Part shown: piece by piece, positions 7,719 to 15,201 of the stretch
Position numbering within the stretch: the first letter of the stretch is position 1
Layout of the letters: each line of letters begins with the position of its first letter
Source: an uncultured Winogradskyella sp.
Lineage (GTDB): Bacteria > Bacteroidota > Bacteroidia > Flavobacteriales > Flavobacteriaceae
DNA length: 64,000 bases
NCBI RefSeq assembly: GCF_947498345.1
Contig: NZ_CANMJY010000011.1
Coordinates: 1-64,000 of the forward strand
Direction of reading: 5' to 3'
The notes under the pieces: model-generated
Database searches by the model: none
What the model was told of the DNA's origin: nothing
What the model saw: only the letters and a program-made list of their open reading frames with translations
Position numbers and translations under genes: made by a program

Positions 7719-9035
7719 ATGGGAACATTTAAAATTGAAGGAGGTCACCAGCTTAAAGGGAAAATTCAGCCTCAAGGAGCAAAAAACGAAGCTTTACAAA
7801 TTCTATGTGCAGTACTTTTATCTGCGGAAGAAATTAGAATAGATAACATACCTGATATTATTGATGTAAATAAACTTATAGCCTTGCTAAAAAAGCTTGG
7901 TGTAAAAGTCAATAAATTAGAAAAAGGGTCTTATACATTTAAAGCGGATGAGATTAATCTTAAATATTTAGAATCTACAGAATTTAAGGAAGACGGAAAA
8001 GGATTAAGAGGTTCTATTATGATTGTTGGTCCATTACTAGGGCGTTTTGGAAAAGGCTACATCCCAAAACCTGGTGGTGATAAAATTGGTCGTCGACGCT
8101 TAGATACACACTTTGAAGGTTTTATTAATCTTGGCGCAAAATTTCGTTATAATAGAGACGATTTGTTTTATGGAGTAGAAGCCGATAAGTTAAAAGGTAC
8201 TTATATGCTTTTAGATGAAGCTTCTGTGACAGGAACAGCTAACATCGTTATGGCTGCTGTATTAGCTGAAGGAACTACAACAATCTATAATGCGGCATGC
8301 GAACCTTATTTGCAACAGTTGTGTAAAATGCTTAACCGAATGGGAGCAAAAATATCTGGAGTAGGTTCTAATCTATTGACTATAGAAGGGGTTGATGAGC
8401 TTGGTGGAACTGAGCACAGGATGTTGCCAGATATGATTGAGATTGGTAGTTGGATTGGTTTAGCTGCGATGACAAAAAGCGAATTAACCATAACCAATGT
8501 GAGTTGGGATGATTTAGGTGTAATACCTAGTGTATTTAGAAAAATAGGCATTAATATTGAACGTCAAGGTGATGATATACATATTCCAGCACATATTAAT
8601 GGATATGAAGTGCAAAATTATATTGATGGCTCTATCTTAACCATTGCAGATGCACCATGGCCAGGATTTACGCCTGATTTGTTAAGTATTATCTTAACGG
8701 TTTTAACACAAGCAAGGGGAAGTGCAGTAGTGCATCAAAAAATGTTTGAAAGCCGTTTATTCTTTGTAGATAAGCTGATTGATATGGGAGCTAAGATTAT
8801 TCTTTGCGACCCACATAGAGCTACTGTTATAGGACATGATTTTAAATCTACATTAAAGGCAACTACAATGACATCGCCAGATATTAGAGCTGGTGTTTCA
8901 TTGCTAATTGCAGCGTTATCAGCCAAAGGGACATCGATAATACACAATATAGAGCAGATTGATCGTGGATATGAAAATATTGACGAACGTTTAAGAGCTA
9001 TTGGAGCTAAGATTGAACGTTTGGAAGGGAATTAA
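7719..9035 (+). CDS. murA: UDP-N-acetylglucosamine 1-carboxyvinyltransferase
   Basis: 438 residues, full length. MurA transfers enolpyruvate from PEP to UDP-GlcNAc, the first committed step of peptidoglycan synthesis, in the cytoplasm. GAKNEAL gives the catalytic K22 and N23. The active-site loop reads KPGGDKIGRR, so the residue equivalent to E. coli Cys115 is Asp121. Asp at this site is known to make MurA insensitive to fosfomycin in other bacteria. The second half contains the repeated EPT-fold strands and ends DERLRAIGAKIERL. A strong bidirectional terminator follows. Confidence 0.96.
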   Translation: MGTFKIEGGHQLKGKIQPQGAKNEALQILCAVLLSAEEIRIDNIPDIIDVNKLIALLKKLGVKVNKLEKGSYTFKADEINLKYLESTEFKEDGKGLRGSIMIVGPLLGRFGKGYIPKPGGDKIGRRRLDTHFEGFINLGAKFRYNRDDLFYGVEADKLKGTYMLLDEASVTGTANIVMAAVLAEGTTTIYNAACEPYLQQLCKMLNRMGAKISGVGSNLLTIEGVDELGGTEHRMLPDMIEIGSWIGLAAMTKSELTITNVSWDDLGVIPSVFRKIGINIERQGDDIHIPAHINGYEVQNYIDGSILTIADAPWPGFTPDLLSIILTVLTQARGSAVVHQKMFESRLFFVDKLIDMGAKIILCDPHRATVIGHDFKSTLKATTMTSPDIRAGVSLLIAALSAKGTSIIHNIEQIDRGYENIDERLRAIGAKIERLEGN

Positions 9036-9054
9036 TTTTTTAAATTGATGCGCA

Positions 9055-9101
9055 ATAATTAAACAAAAGCTTCATGTATCTTGAAGCTTTTGTTTAATTA
9101 T
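9055..9101. terminator. Bidirectional terminator, 20-bp perfect stem
   Basis: Arms 9055-9074 and 9082-9101 are perfectly complementary with a 7-base loop. The stem core is AAGCTTCA/TGAAGCTT and the outer part is A/T-rich, so it gives a U-tract in either direction. It lies between the convergent murA and NTF2-like genes. Confidence 0.92.
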
Positions 9102-9114
9102 GATGTGTGATTCA

Positions 9115-9477
9115 TCATTCCATTGAATAAAAAAATTGCTCACTAACAATTTTTCCGTCGTTAACACCAAATACTGCGACCTCTTCCATTTGCTGTCTAC
9201 CTCTGTCTTTAAAAGTGACATCAAAAGTCATTTTGGTTGTGAAATGATTTCCTGCAACAACAGGTTCACTAATTTCACCACCATGCCATTCAGCAACGTT
9301 ATCTAACCATTCTTTGTTTTTGTTCCAAACCTCTTGTTTTCCAGTAGTGATTTCTCCAGGCATTCCAGGCATTTCTCTACTTGTAACATTTTCTGCATAC
9401 AGTTCGTTAACGCATTCTAGATTTTTGCCCTCAGCACACATTTGGTGCCATTTTTTAGCAACATCCCAAGTACTCAT
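9115..9477 (-). CDS. NTF2-like / SnoaL-like protein
   Basis: 120 residues of the cone-shaped NTF2 fold: an N-terminal helix pair (WDVAKKWHQMCAEGKNLECV), NELYAENVTSRE, and late strands TKMTFDVTFKDRGRQQMEE and FGVNDGKIVSEQFFY. Family members bind small molecules or act as isomerases and cyclases; no catalytic role can be assigned. The ATG is at 9477. It is monocistronic, flanked by the 9055-9101 terminator and, upstream, by the 9572-9599 terminator. Confidence 0.8.
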   Translation of the reverse strand: MSTWDVAKKWHQMCAEGKNLECVNELYAENVTSREMPGMPGEITTGKQEVWNKNKEWLDNVAEWHGGEISEPVVAGNHFTTKMTFDVTFKDRGRQQMEEVAVFGVNDGKIVSEQFFYSME

Positions 9478-9571
9478 AATTATTTTGATTTTTAATTAGT
9501 GCATTAAATTTAACTAAAAACATAAATGAGTTATCTTAAAAGAATGTTAGGATTATGTCACTATATAAATA

Positions 9572-9599
9572 AAAAGCTCTGAAACTAATCAGAGCTTTT
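9572..9599 (-). terminator. Terminator at the end of the photolyase operon
   Basis: An 11-bp perfect stem (AAAAGCTCTGA 9572-9582, TCAGAGCTTTT 9589-9599) has a 6-base loop. On the minus strand the stem ends in UUUU and the tract continues. It lies about 120 bases past the photolyase stop. The space between also holds a weaker repeat (GTTAAGA..TCTTAAC, about 9627-9658). Confidence 0.8.
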
Positions 9600-9719
9600 A
9601 AAATTGTTTATTGAAATGGTTATTTCGGTTAAGACTGGTAAGTCTTACAACTCTTAACGTTGTGTTTTTTGTATTATTGTTTAAATTGTTAAAAAAATAA
9701 TATTATTTTGTTTTAAGTG

Positions 9720-11024
9720 TTAATTTAATGCGGATTTGTAAATTTTTAAACAGCGTTCTCTAGCTGCTTTATGCTCTACTATTGGTAGAGGATAAGTTAA
9801 CTCTTGGTAATCAGGAACCCATTTTTTGATATATTCTTGTTTTTTATCAAACTTTTGAATTTGTGAGGTAGGGTTAAAGATTCTAAAATATGGAGCAGCA
9901 TCAACACCAGATCCAGCAACCCATTGCCAATTACCAACATTGCTGGCCATTTCGTAGTCATATAATTTTTTTGCAAAATAGGCTTCGCCCCAGCGCCAAT
10001 CTATTAAAAGATGTTTGCATAAAAAACTACCAACGAGCATGCGTACGCGATTGTGCATAAATCCTGTTTCATTTAATTCGCGCATACCAGCATCAACTAA
10101 AGGATAGCCAGTTTTACCTTCACACCATAATTTAAATTCTTCTTCGTTGTTTCTCCATTCAATTCTATCGTATTTTGCTTTAAAAGCTTTGTCTTTAGTA
10201 TGAGGGAAATGCCAAAGTATTTGCATAAAGAACTCACGCCAAATCAATTCTTGCCAAAAGATTTCATTCTTTTCTGCAATCGCTTTTTGCATTATTTTAC
10301 GAATGCTTATAGTGCCAAATCTAAGGTGAGGCCCCAAACGAGATGTAGCATTTTTTGCAGGGAAATTTCGTGTTGCTTCATATTGTTGAATCAAAGTAGG
10401 TGTTACTTTATATGGTACTATTTCTTGACTTGATTTTTCAAAGCCCATATCTAAAAGGTTTATATTGGGTAAGTTTATATCCTTAATTGTGTTGTCCAGT
10501 GCATTTTCTGAGGGATGAAAATTTAAGTCTAAGGAGTTAAATTTCTCTTTCCATGTGCGCATGTATGGTGTATAAACTACATAAGGATTACCATCCTTTT
10601 TTACGATCTCATTTTTTTCAAAAATAACCTGATCCTTGTAAGTTTTAAATCTGATGTTGTTACCTTCTAAGAATGATTTAATTTCTTTATCTCGTTTTAT
10701 GGCATAGGGCTCATAATCATGATTAGTGTAAACTGTTTCTATATCATAATCTTTAACAAGTTGCTTGTATATATCAATTGGTTTTCCATGGAACATTGCA
10801 ATACCACTTCCATATGCGTTTTGTAGTGTTTCCCTTATACTTTGTAGTGTTTCAAAAATGAAAGTTACACGTGCATCATGTTTAGGCAATTTGTTTAAAA
10901 TTTCAGTATCAAAAATAAATATAGGTATTACAGAATTGTCACTTTTTAAAGCTTTGTAAAATCCAACATTATCATCTAACCTCAAGTCTCTTCTAAACCA
11001 AAAAACATTTATTTTTTTAGTCAT
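9720..11024 (-). CDS. Class I-type deoxyribodipyrimidine photolyase/cryptochrome
   Basis: 434 residues. The N-terminal alpha/beta antenna domain starts INVFWFRRDLRLDDNVGFY. The FAD-binding C-terminal half has TSRLGPHLRFGTIS, WREFFMQILW, MHNRVRMLVGSFLCKHLLID and NWQWVAGSGVDAAPYFRIFN, all diagnostic of cyclobutane-dimer photolyases. It repairs UV-induced pyrimidine dimers using blue light. It is the last gene of the stress operon and overlaps the SRPBCC gene by 8 bases. The antenna cofactor is not evident; a folate or pterin antenna would fit the folE gene in the same operon. Confidence 0.94.
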   Translation of the reverse strand: MTKKINVFWFRRDLRLDDNVGFYKALKSDNSVIPIFIFDTEILNKLPKHDARVTFIFETLQSIRETLQNAYGSGIAMFHGKPIDIYKQLVKDYDIETVYTNHDYEPYAIKRDKEIKSFLEGNNIRFKTYKDQVIFEKNEIVKKDGNPYVVYTPYMRTWKEKFNSLDLNFHPSENALDNTIKDINLPNINLLDMGFEKSSQEIVPYKVTPTLIQQYEATRNFPAKNATSRLGPHLRFGTISIRKIMQKAIAEKNEIFWQELIWREFFMQILWHFPHTKDKAFKAKYDRIEWRNNEEEFKLWCEGKTGYPLVDAGMRELNETGFMHNRVRMLVGSFLCKHLLIDWRWGEAYFAKKLYDYEMASNVGNWQWVAGSGVDAAPYFRIFNPTSQIQKFDKKQEYIKKWVPDYQELTYPLPIVEHKAARERCLKIYKSALN

Positions 11025-11481
11025 ATTTACCGAATAGTTCTTCTAATTTTTTAGTTCTGTAATTAAAAATCTCTTCAAGTTTAGGTTTTACTAAAATAGG
11101 GTGTATCATCTGACCTAAAAATCCCATAGGAATTTTATAATCTATAATATCTTCCATTTCTATACCTCCTTTTATAGCTTTAATAAAATGTTTGTGATGC
11201 CATAAAGCATAAGGGCCAAAACGTTGCTCATCAACAAAATATTCTTTGTCCTTTACATGAGTTATTTCAGTAACCCATTTTGTTTTAATACCTAAAACGG
11301 GTGTTACAATATATTGAATAATTTGCCCAGGAAACATAGGCTTTTCTACACCAGAAAGTATGTTAAAGCCCATATAATCTGGTGTTATAGTTTTTAGATT
11401 TTTTGGACTGGATAAGAATTCCCAGGCTTTATCTACGCTTATAGGTAGTTTTTGTTTTTTATGTAAGGTGTAAATTTTCAT
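11017..11481 (-). CDS. SRPBCC family protein
   Basis: 154 residues with the helix-grip N-terminus LHKKQKLPISVDKAWEFLSS and NLKTITPDYMGFNI, then TKWVTEI and WHHKHFI segments. The family binds hydrophobic ligands; proteins of this subtype are common beside photolyase and SDR genes in light-response clusters of proteobacteria and Bacteroidota. No signal peptide. It overlaps the photolyase gene by 8 bases and lies 2 bases after tspO. Confidence 0.82.
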   Translation of the reverse strand: MKIYTLHKKQKLPISVDKAWEFLSSPKNLKTITPDYMGFNILSGVEKPMFPGQIIQYIVTPVLGIKTKWVTEITHVKDKEYFVDEQRFGPYALWHHKHFIKAIKGGIEMEDIIDYKIPMGFLGQMIHPILVKPKLEEIFNYRTKKLEELFGKYD

Positions 11482-11483
11482 AA

Positions 11484-11948
11484 CTAGTTGTATAGTAAAA
11501 TATAGCTATTCAAAGAAGTTGCTATACAAAGCCAAATAAGATATGGTAGCAATAGGTATTTAGCCCATTTCAGTCTATCGTGTCTATATGTTACAAAGAG
11601 ATATAGAATGATTAGTGTTAATAGAATTAGGACAATTAGTCCTGTACTAATCATTTTTTGATTAAAGAAAAACCAGCTCCAGCTTACATTTAGTAACCAT
11701 GCTAATAAAAAGACAAACCAAAGAGTTGTTTTTGATCTTTCTACAAAAAGTTCTGCTAAATAGTAAGAAAAACATAGCATTATCGTTGTCCATGCAAAAC
11801 CAAATACCCATCCAGGAGGCGTCCATGGTGCCTTATTTAAATTGCTGTACCATTCGCCAGAAACAGCATCTCCCATAAACCAACTTCCAATAGCCAGACC
11901 GCCAAAGTTGATAATTAGAAAAATAATGATGTAATACCCTTTCTTCAA
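11484..11948 (-). CDS. tspO: TspO/MBR family protein (tryptophan-rich sensory protein)
   Basis: 154 residues with five predicted membrane helices. The family hallmark NLNKAPWTPPGWVFGFAWT is at about 36-54, and Trp is frequent throughout. TspO proteins bind porphyrins and are tied to light, oxygen and oxidative stress control, for example in Rhodobacter. The start is TTG at 11948 (MKKGYYII). It lies within the operon, three bases after the 55-residue gene. Confidence 0.93.
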   Translation of the reverse strand: MKKGYYIIIFLIINFGGLAIGSWFMGDAVSGEWYSNLNKAPWTPPGWVFGFAWTTIMLCFSYYLAELFVERSKTTLWFVFLLAWLLNVSWSWFFFNQKMISTGLIVLILLTLIILYLFVTYRHDRLKWAKYLLLPYLIWLCIATSLNSYILLYN

Positions 11949-11951
11949 AGC

Positions 11952-12119
11952 CTATGCTTTAATCGTTTCTATGCGTTCTAAAATTTTTTGCGCTTCGGCA
12001 TACTTTTTATCACTTTCTGCCCGATTTGTGGTTGACAATTTATGCCAATCGGCCATGAGTTTTTCGTATTGCTTTTGAAGTTTTTCTAATTCTGAAGTTT
12101 TTTTAAATAATCCAAACAT
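11952..12119 (-). CDS. Small Lacal_2735-family-like protein (55 aa)
   Basis: A short gene read from ATG 12119 to TAG 11952-11954. It encodes 55 residues starting MFGLFKKTSELEKLQKQYEK, with WHKLSTTNRAESDKKYAEA in the middle. The charged heptad-like composition predicts a two-helix coiled coil. The pattern (MFGLFKK start, LSTTNR, KYAEA) resembles the flavobacterial Lacal_2735 family, whose role is unknown. The ATG overlaps the stop of the peroxidase gene (TAATG) and the stop is 3 bases before tspO, so it is a real operon member. Confidence 0.82.
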   Translation of the reverse strand: MFGLFKKTSELEKLQKQYEKLMADWHKLSTTNRAESDKKYAEAQKILERIETIKA

Positions 12120-12658
12120 TACTTTAAGTGTTTTGTGATTCTTGAATTTGTTGGCTTGGTAACAGAGTAGTAGTAATCTAAAAATTCCCCTTCTTTATCA
12201 ACTAAGTACTTCTGAAAATTCCATTTTACTCTAGAGTTCTGTTTGCCATTGATAGCTTTAGTTGTTAGCCATTCATACAGAGGATGTTGATTTGATCCTT
12301 TAACATCTATCTTTTCCGTTATTAAAAATGATACACCATAATTGACCTTACAAAATTCTTGAATTTCATCAGAGCTTCCAGGCTCTTGCTTTCCAAATTG
12401 ATTACATGGTACACCTATTACAACTAATTTATCGTTATACGTATCTTGTAATTGTTGAAGTTCTTTATATTGTGGTGTAAATCCACATTTTGAAGCTACA
12501 TTAACAAATAAAATGCATTTTCCTTTAAATTCAAATAGGTTAATAGGGATGCCCTGTAAGCTATTGATTTTAATATCATGTATGGATTTAGATGCTTTTT
12601 GATTAATCGCTTTGTTTGTAGCTGTTAATGTGCTTACAAATGCCTTTACAGGATTCAT
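12119..12658 (-). CDS. Glutathione peroxidase-type thiol peroxidase
   Basis: 179 residues. The active-site Cys is C58 in NVASKCGFTPQ (Cys, not Sec), followed by GVPCNQFGKQEPG (Gln) and RVKWNFQKYLVD (Trp), completing the catalytic triad. The N-terminus has about 20 extra residues without an obvious signal peptide. Bacterial Cys-type members usually use thioredoxin rather than glutathione; this window encodes a bacillithiol gene (bshB1), so glutathione is not the likely thiol. It reduces hydrogen peroxide or lipid peroxides. It is 4 bases downstream of the SDR. Confidence 0.92.
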   Translation of the reverse strand: MNPVKAFVSTLTATNKAINQKASKSIHDIKINSLQGIPINLFEFKGKCILFVNVASKCGFTPQYKELQQLQDTYNDKLVVIGVPCNQFGKQEPGSSDEIQEFCKVNYGVSFLITEKIDVKGSNQHPLYEWLTTKAINGKQNSRVKWNFQKYLVDKEGEFLDYYYSVTKPTNSRITKHLK

Positions 12659-12662
12659 ATGA

Positions 12663-13349
12663 TTATATTTTAAAGCTTACAATACCACAATCCATTTCAA
12701 ATACTTGTCCAGAGATTGACCCAGCTTTTTTTGATAATAAGAATGCTGCCATATCAGCAACCTCTTGTGGTTGTAAGTATTTTTTTAATGGATGACGTTC
12801 GTTCATGTTTTCAATCATCCTGTCATTACGCAATAGTTTTGAAGCTAGTTCTGTGTCAGTAACGGTTGGTGCTATGGCATTTACTCTGATTGTAGGTGCT
12901 AATTCAGCACCTAGAGACTTTGTTAGCCCTTCAACTGCAGATTTTGAGGCTGCAACACTAGCATGGAATGGCATGCCTAATTTTGTAGCAACAGTACTAA
13001 ATAATAATATTGATGGGTTTTTACCATTTTTTAAAGTGGGTAAATACTTCTGTATAGCTTTAACGGCACCAAGAACATTAATATCAAAATCATTTTTAAA
13101 GTCTTCAATGCTCAATCGATTAATAGGTTTGAGGTTAATACTTCCGGGACAATATACAAGACCATCTGCTGAATCTATATCTGGTAATTCTTCTTTAGTG
13201 ATGTCACAATTGTAATGTTTTAAATTATTGTGAAGTTCTGAGGGTTCAGTTCTACTAATATTTACAACTTCATCATAAGAAGAAAGCAAAGATCTAACAA
13301 TCGCATTGCCAATACCTTTGCTTCCTCCAATTACTATTAATCTACTCAT
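12663..13349 (-). CDS. SDR family protein lacking the catalytic tyrosine
   Basis: 228 residues with an N-terminal Rossmann motif VIGGSKGIGNAIV (6-18; GGSKGIG) and the SDR order N-x-x-G at NVLGA, S118 in LLFSTVAT and K136. The catalytic Tyr position, four before K136, is Val132 (segment GMPFHASVAASK). SDR proteins with this HASVA-x-x-K pattern recur beside photolyase genes in light or singlet-oxygen clusters. It probably binds NAD(P)H but may not be a classical dehydrogenase. Next to folE it could act on a pterin; that is inference. Confidence 0.88.
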   Translation of the reverse strand: MSRLIVIGGSKGIGNAIVRSLLSSYDEVVNISRTEPSELHNNLKHYNCDITKEELPDIDSADGLVYCPGSINLKPINRLSIEDFKNDFDINVLGAVKAIQKYLPTLKNGKNPSILLFSTVATKLGMPFHASVAASKSAVEGLTKSLGAELAPTIRVNAIAPTVTDTELASKLLRNDRMIENMNERHPLKKYLQPQEVADMAAFLLSKKAGSISGQVFEMDCGIVSFKI

Positions 13350-13357
13350 TGCTTATT

Positions 13358-13585
13358 TTATGCTGCTGTTAGCGGACGCCCTTTAAGACGTTTTTCAATT
13401 TTTTGTTTAATGACAGTTAAACGCTTCATAAGATCCATCAATTTAGCATCTTTCTTTTGTTTATATATTTCATTTACACCAAGAATAATTTCTTTGGCTT
13501 CTCTAGCGGCTAAAATTCTATCACTAGTTGTTTTGAATGAAAATTTTCTGCTTTCAAATTCGTTTGCTCTCTGTAATATATCCAT
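13358..13585 (-). CDS. Uncharacterised 75-residue charged helical protein
   Basis: 75 residues, very rich in Lys, Arg and Glu and predicted almost all-helical, with no membrane segment or Cys. The sequence runs MDILQRANEFESRKFSFK to KIEKRLKGRPLTAA. I do not recognise a family. It lies 3 bases after folE and 8 bases before the SDR, so it is translated as part of the operon. Candidate roles are a small adaptor or nucleic-acid-binding protein. Confidence 0.72.
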   Translation of the reverse strand: MDILQRANEFESRKFSFKTTSDRILAAREAKEIILGVNEIYKQKKDAKLMDLMKRLTVIKQKIEKRLKGRPLTAA

Positions 13586-13588
13586 AGC

Positions 13589-14278
13589 TTAATTATTTAA
13601 ATAGTTTTGTAATTCAACAATTTTTTCTGGTGTGTTGAATATTCCACCGTAATATGTAGTCACAGTTGCTGAAGTATCATCTTTTACACCTCTGGATGAC
13701 ACGCATAAATGCTTGGCATCAATAATAACAGCAATATCTTCTGTTTCTAAAACTGTTTTGAGTTCATTTGCTATCTGATTAGTTAAACGTTCTTGTACCT
13801 GAGGACGCTTTGAATAGTATAGTACAATGCGGTTTAATTTAGAAAGACCAATAACCTTACCCGATGATTTGTAAGCTATATGAGCTCTGCCAATAATTGG
13901 TACAAAGTGGTGCTCGCAATTAGAATAGAATGTGATATTCTTTTCAACCAGCATTTGGTTATACTGGTACTTATTATCAAATAAGGCAACTTTTGGCTTA
14001 TTTTCTGGGTCTAAACCTGAAAATATTTCTTCGATATACATTTTAGCAACACGATCTGGTGTGCCTTTTAATGAGTCGTCTGTTAGGTCTAAGCCTAACA
14101 CATCCATTATCTCAGAAAATAGTATAGAAATTCGTTGCTTCTTTTCATCATTAGACATGTCAAAAGCGTTGGGCTTCATGGGTGTCTCAAGACTTGTAAA
14201 TAAATGGTCATCTCCAATATCTTCAATTGAAAATTCTTTTAACTCATGACCATTTTTGGTGGAAATTGTAGTGTCCAT
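13589..14278 (-). CDS. folE: GTP cyclohydrolase I
   Basis: 229 residues. It converts GTP to 7,8-dihydroneopterin triphosphate, the entry to folate and other pterins. The signatures are KNITFYSNCEHHFVPIIGRA with zinc ligands (Cys, His, His), IGLSKLNRIVLYYSKRPQVQ, and AVIIDAKHLCVSSRGVKDD with the last zinc Cys. It is full length, with an extra acidic N-terminus of about 45 residues. It lies in the photolyase operon rather than with folate genes, suggesting extra pterin production under stress, for instance for the photolyase antenna. Confidence 0.95.
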   Translation of the reverse strand: MDTTISTKNGHELKEFSIEDIGDDHLFTSLETPMKPNAFDMSNDEKKQRISILFSEIMDVLGLDLTDDSLKGTPDRVAKMYIEEIFSGLDPENKPKVALFDNKYQYNQMLVEKNITFYSNCEHHFVPIIGRAHIAYKSSGKVIGLSKLNRIVLYYSKRPQVQERLTNQIANELKTVLETEDIAVIIDAKHLCVSSRGVKDDTSATVTTYYGGIFNTPEKIVELQNYLNN

Positions 14279-14293
14279 AAAAATCTTTTTAAT

Positions 14294-14331
14294 GTGCTGT
14301 CTTTAAGTACTCCAAGCTTAAATCAAAGCAC
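14294..14331 (-). other. Interrupted hairpin in the folE leader
   Basis: GTGCT (14294-14298) pairs with AGCAC (14327-14331), and TTTAAG (14302-14307) pairs with CTTAAA (14317-14322), with asymmetric internal bulges and a 9-base loop. It fills the 56-base gap between the DUF2805 stop and folE. No U-tract follows, so it is not a terminator. It may be a processing or translation-control element. Confidence 0.35.
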
Positions 14332-14334
14332 GTG

Positions 14335-14607
14335 TTAACGTTTTGAAATAGAGTTATTTGTTATTGTTCTTTGACGCGAACATTTAAATCTGCCTTTGTT
14401 AAACGTTCTTTTTTTACTGTGTTTTGTGGTTCTGCCTTGCACACGCTCTCTCCACATTTTGAAGCTACTTGGCTTCATTTCTTTTCGCATTACTTCTATG
14501 ACTTCTTGTTCTTTGATGCCAAACTGAAATTTTATAGCTTCAAATGGTGTTCGGTCTTCCCATGCCATTTCTATAATACGATCAATGTCTCTAGTCTCTA
14601 AATTCAT
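14335..14607 (-). CDS. DUF2805 / TIGR03643 family protein
   Basis: 90 residues. The conserved part is RDIDRIIEMAWEDRTPFEAI, QFGIKEQEVIEVMRKEMKPS and SFKMWRERVQGR, a compact helix-turn-helix-looking module, followed by a very basic tail with KHSKKR. The family has no known function and is commonly found near photolyase or cryptochrome genes. The basic tail and HTH-like core suggest nucleic-acid binding (inference). It overlaps the upstream gene by 4 bases. Confidence 0.85.
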   Translation of the reverse strand: MNLETRDIDRIIEMAWEDRTPFEAIKFQFGIKEQEVIEVMRKEMKPSSFKMWRERVQGRTTKHSKKRTFNKGRFKCSRQRTITNNSISKR

Positions 14608-15035
14608 GTATTTTGAGGCATGGCGTATTGCATATCGTACTTTACTTTCTCGTTTAATAACTTGTCAAAGAATTTTTTATTTTCCTTGAAGGTCTTATTG
14701 TTTCTAAAATGAACAAATCGACCTTGTGCATGTAGGCTAGATCCATTTGTTTTATAAATTACCAATTGGTAATAAGGTATAATCCATGTAAAATTTTTTA
14801 AGCCTTGATTAATCATTACCAATACACCTTTTGGGCGTAATTCTATATTTCCGTAATTTAGGTCAGATACTTTGTTCATCATGCTTTGCATGTTAGGACT
14901 TACTTCGTCAATAATCATGCGTTTAGATCCTACACCTTTCATTTTCAATTTCTGTACCAAACTAAATGGACTGCCAACTAAGTCAGCTATAATTTGCTTA
15001 TGTTCAGGATTATGGTGTGTTGTGTTAAGTATCAT
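14604..15035 (-). CDS. Uncharacterised protein heading the photolyase operon (143 aa)
   Basis: 143 residues from ATG 15035. A longer frame to TTG 15086 is rejected because it runs through the operator palindrome. It is a soluble alpha/beta protein with a distinctive strand-rich middle (YGNIELRPKGVLVMINQG, then WIIPYYQLVIYK) reminiscent of PH-like or GRAM-like barrels. I do not recognise a named family. As first gene of the operon it is placed directly under the 15056-15085 operator, 20 bases upstream. Confidence 0.78.
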   Translation of the reverse strand: MILNTTHHNPEHKQIIADLVGSPFSLVQKLKMKGVGSKRMIIDEVSPNMQSMMNKVSDLNYGNIELRPKGVLVMINQGLKNFTWIIPYYQLVIYKTNGSSLHAQGRFVHFRNNKTFKENKKFFDKLLNEKVKYDMQYAMPQNT

Positions 15036-15055
15036 TACTATGTAAATATACAAAA

Positions 15056-15085
15056 TGTTTAATTTTTTAATTAAAAAGTTAAACA
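15056..15085 (-). promoter_or_regulatory. 30-bp palindromic operator of the photolyase operon
   Basis: A loop-free 30-bp palindrome (15-bp arms, one mismatched pair) has outer arms TGTTTAA and TTAAACA. Flanks are ATACAAA on one side and AAATTAAC on the other. It shares 25 of 30 bases and the exact geometry with 19262-19291 in front of the TetR operon. On the minus strand a -7-like TATATTTA follows immediately, so a bound repressor would cover or abut the core promoter. Assignment to the TetR protein is inferred. Confidence 0.72.
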
Positions 15086-15201
15086 AAAATTAACACAGAA
15101 TTAAGAATGTAATAAAAATAGTTATCTAGTTGTTCCGAAGCATGAGCCTTATGTATTGAATAATTTGTCGTTTTAAAATGAGGAAGCTTACAAGTTAGGA
15201 T

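Noticed and set aside
12805..13215. Plus-strand frame of 136 codons opposite the SDR gene
   Set aside because: It is a shadow of a conserved SDR coding region in a continuous minus-strand operon.
14294..14331. Folate or pterin riboswitch before folE
   Set aside because: Only 56 bases are available and no known riboswitch core was recognised; a simple hairpin is all that can be supported.
15036..15086. N-terminal extension of the 143-residue protein to TTG 15086
   Set aside because: The extra codons are the operator palindrome and core promoter.
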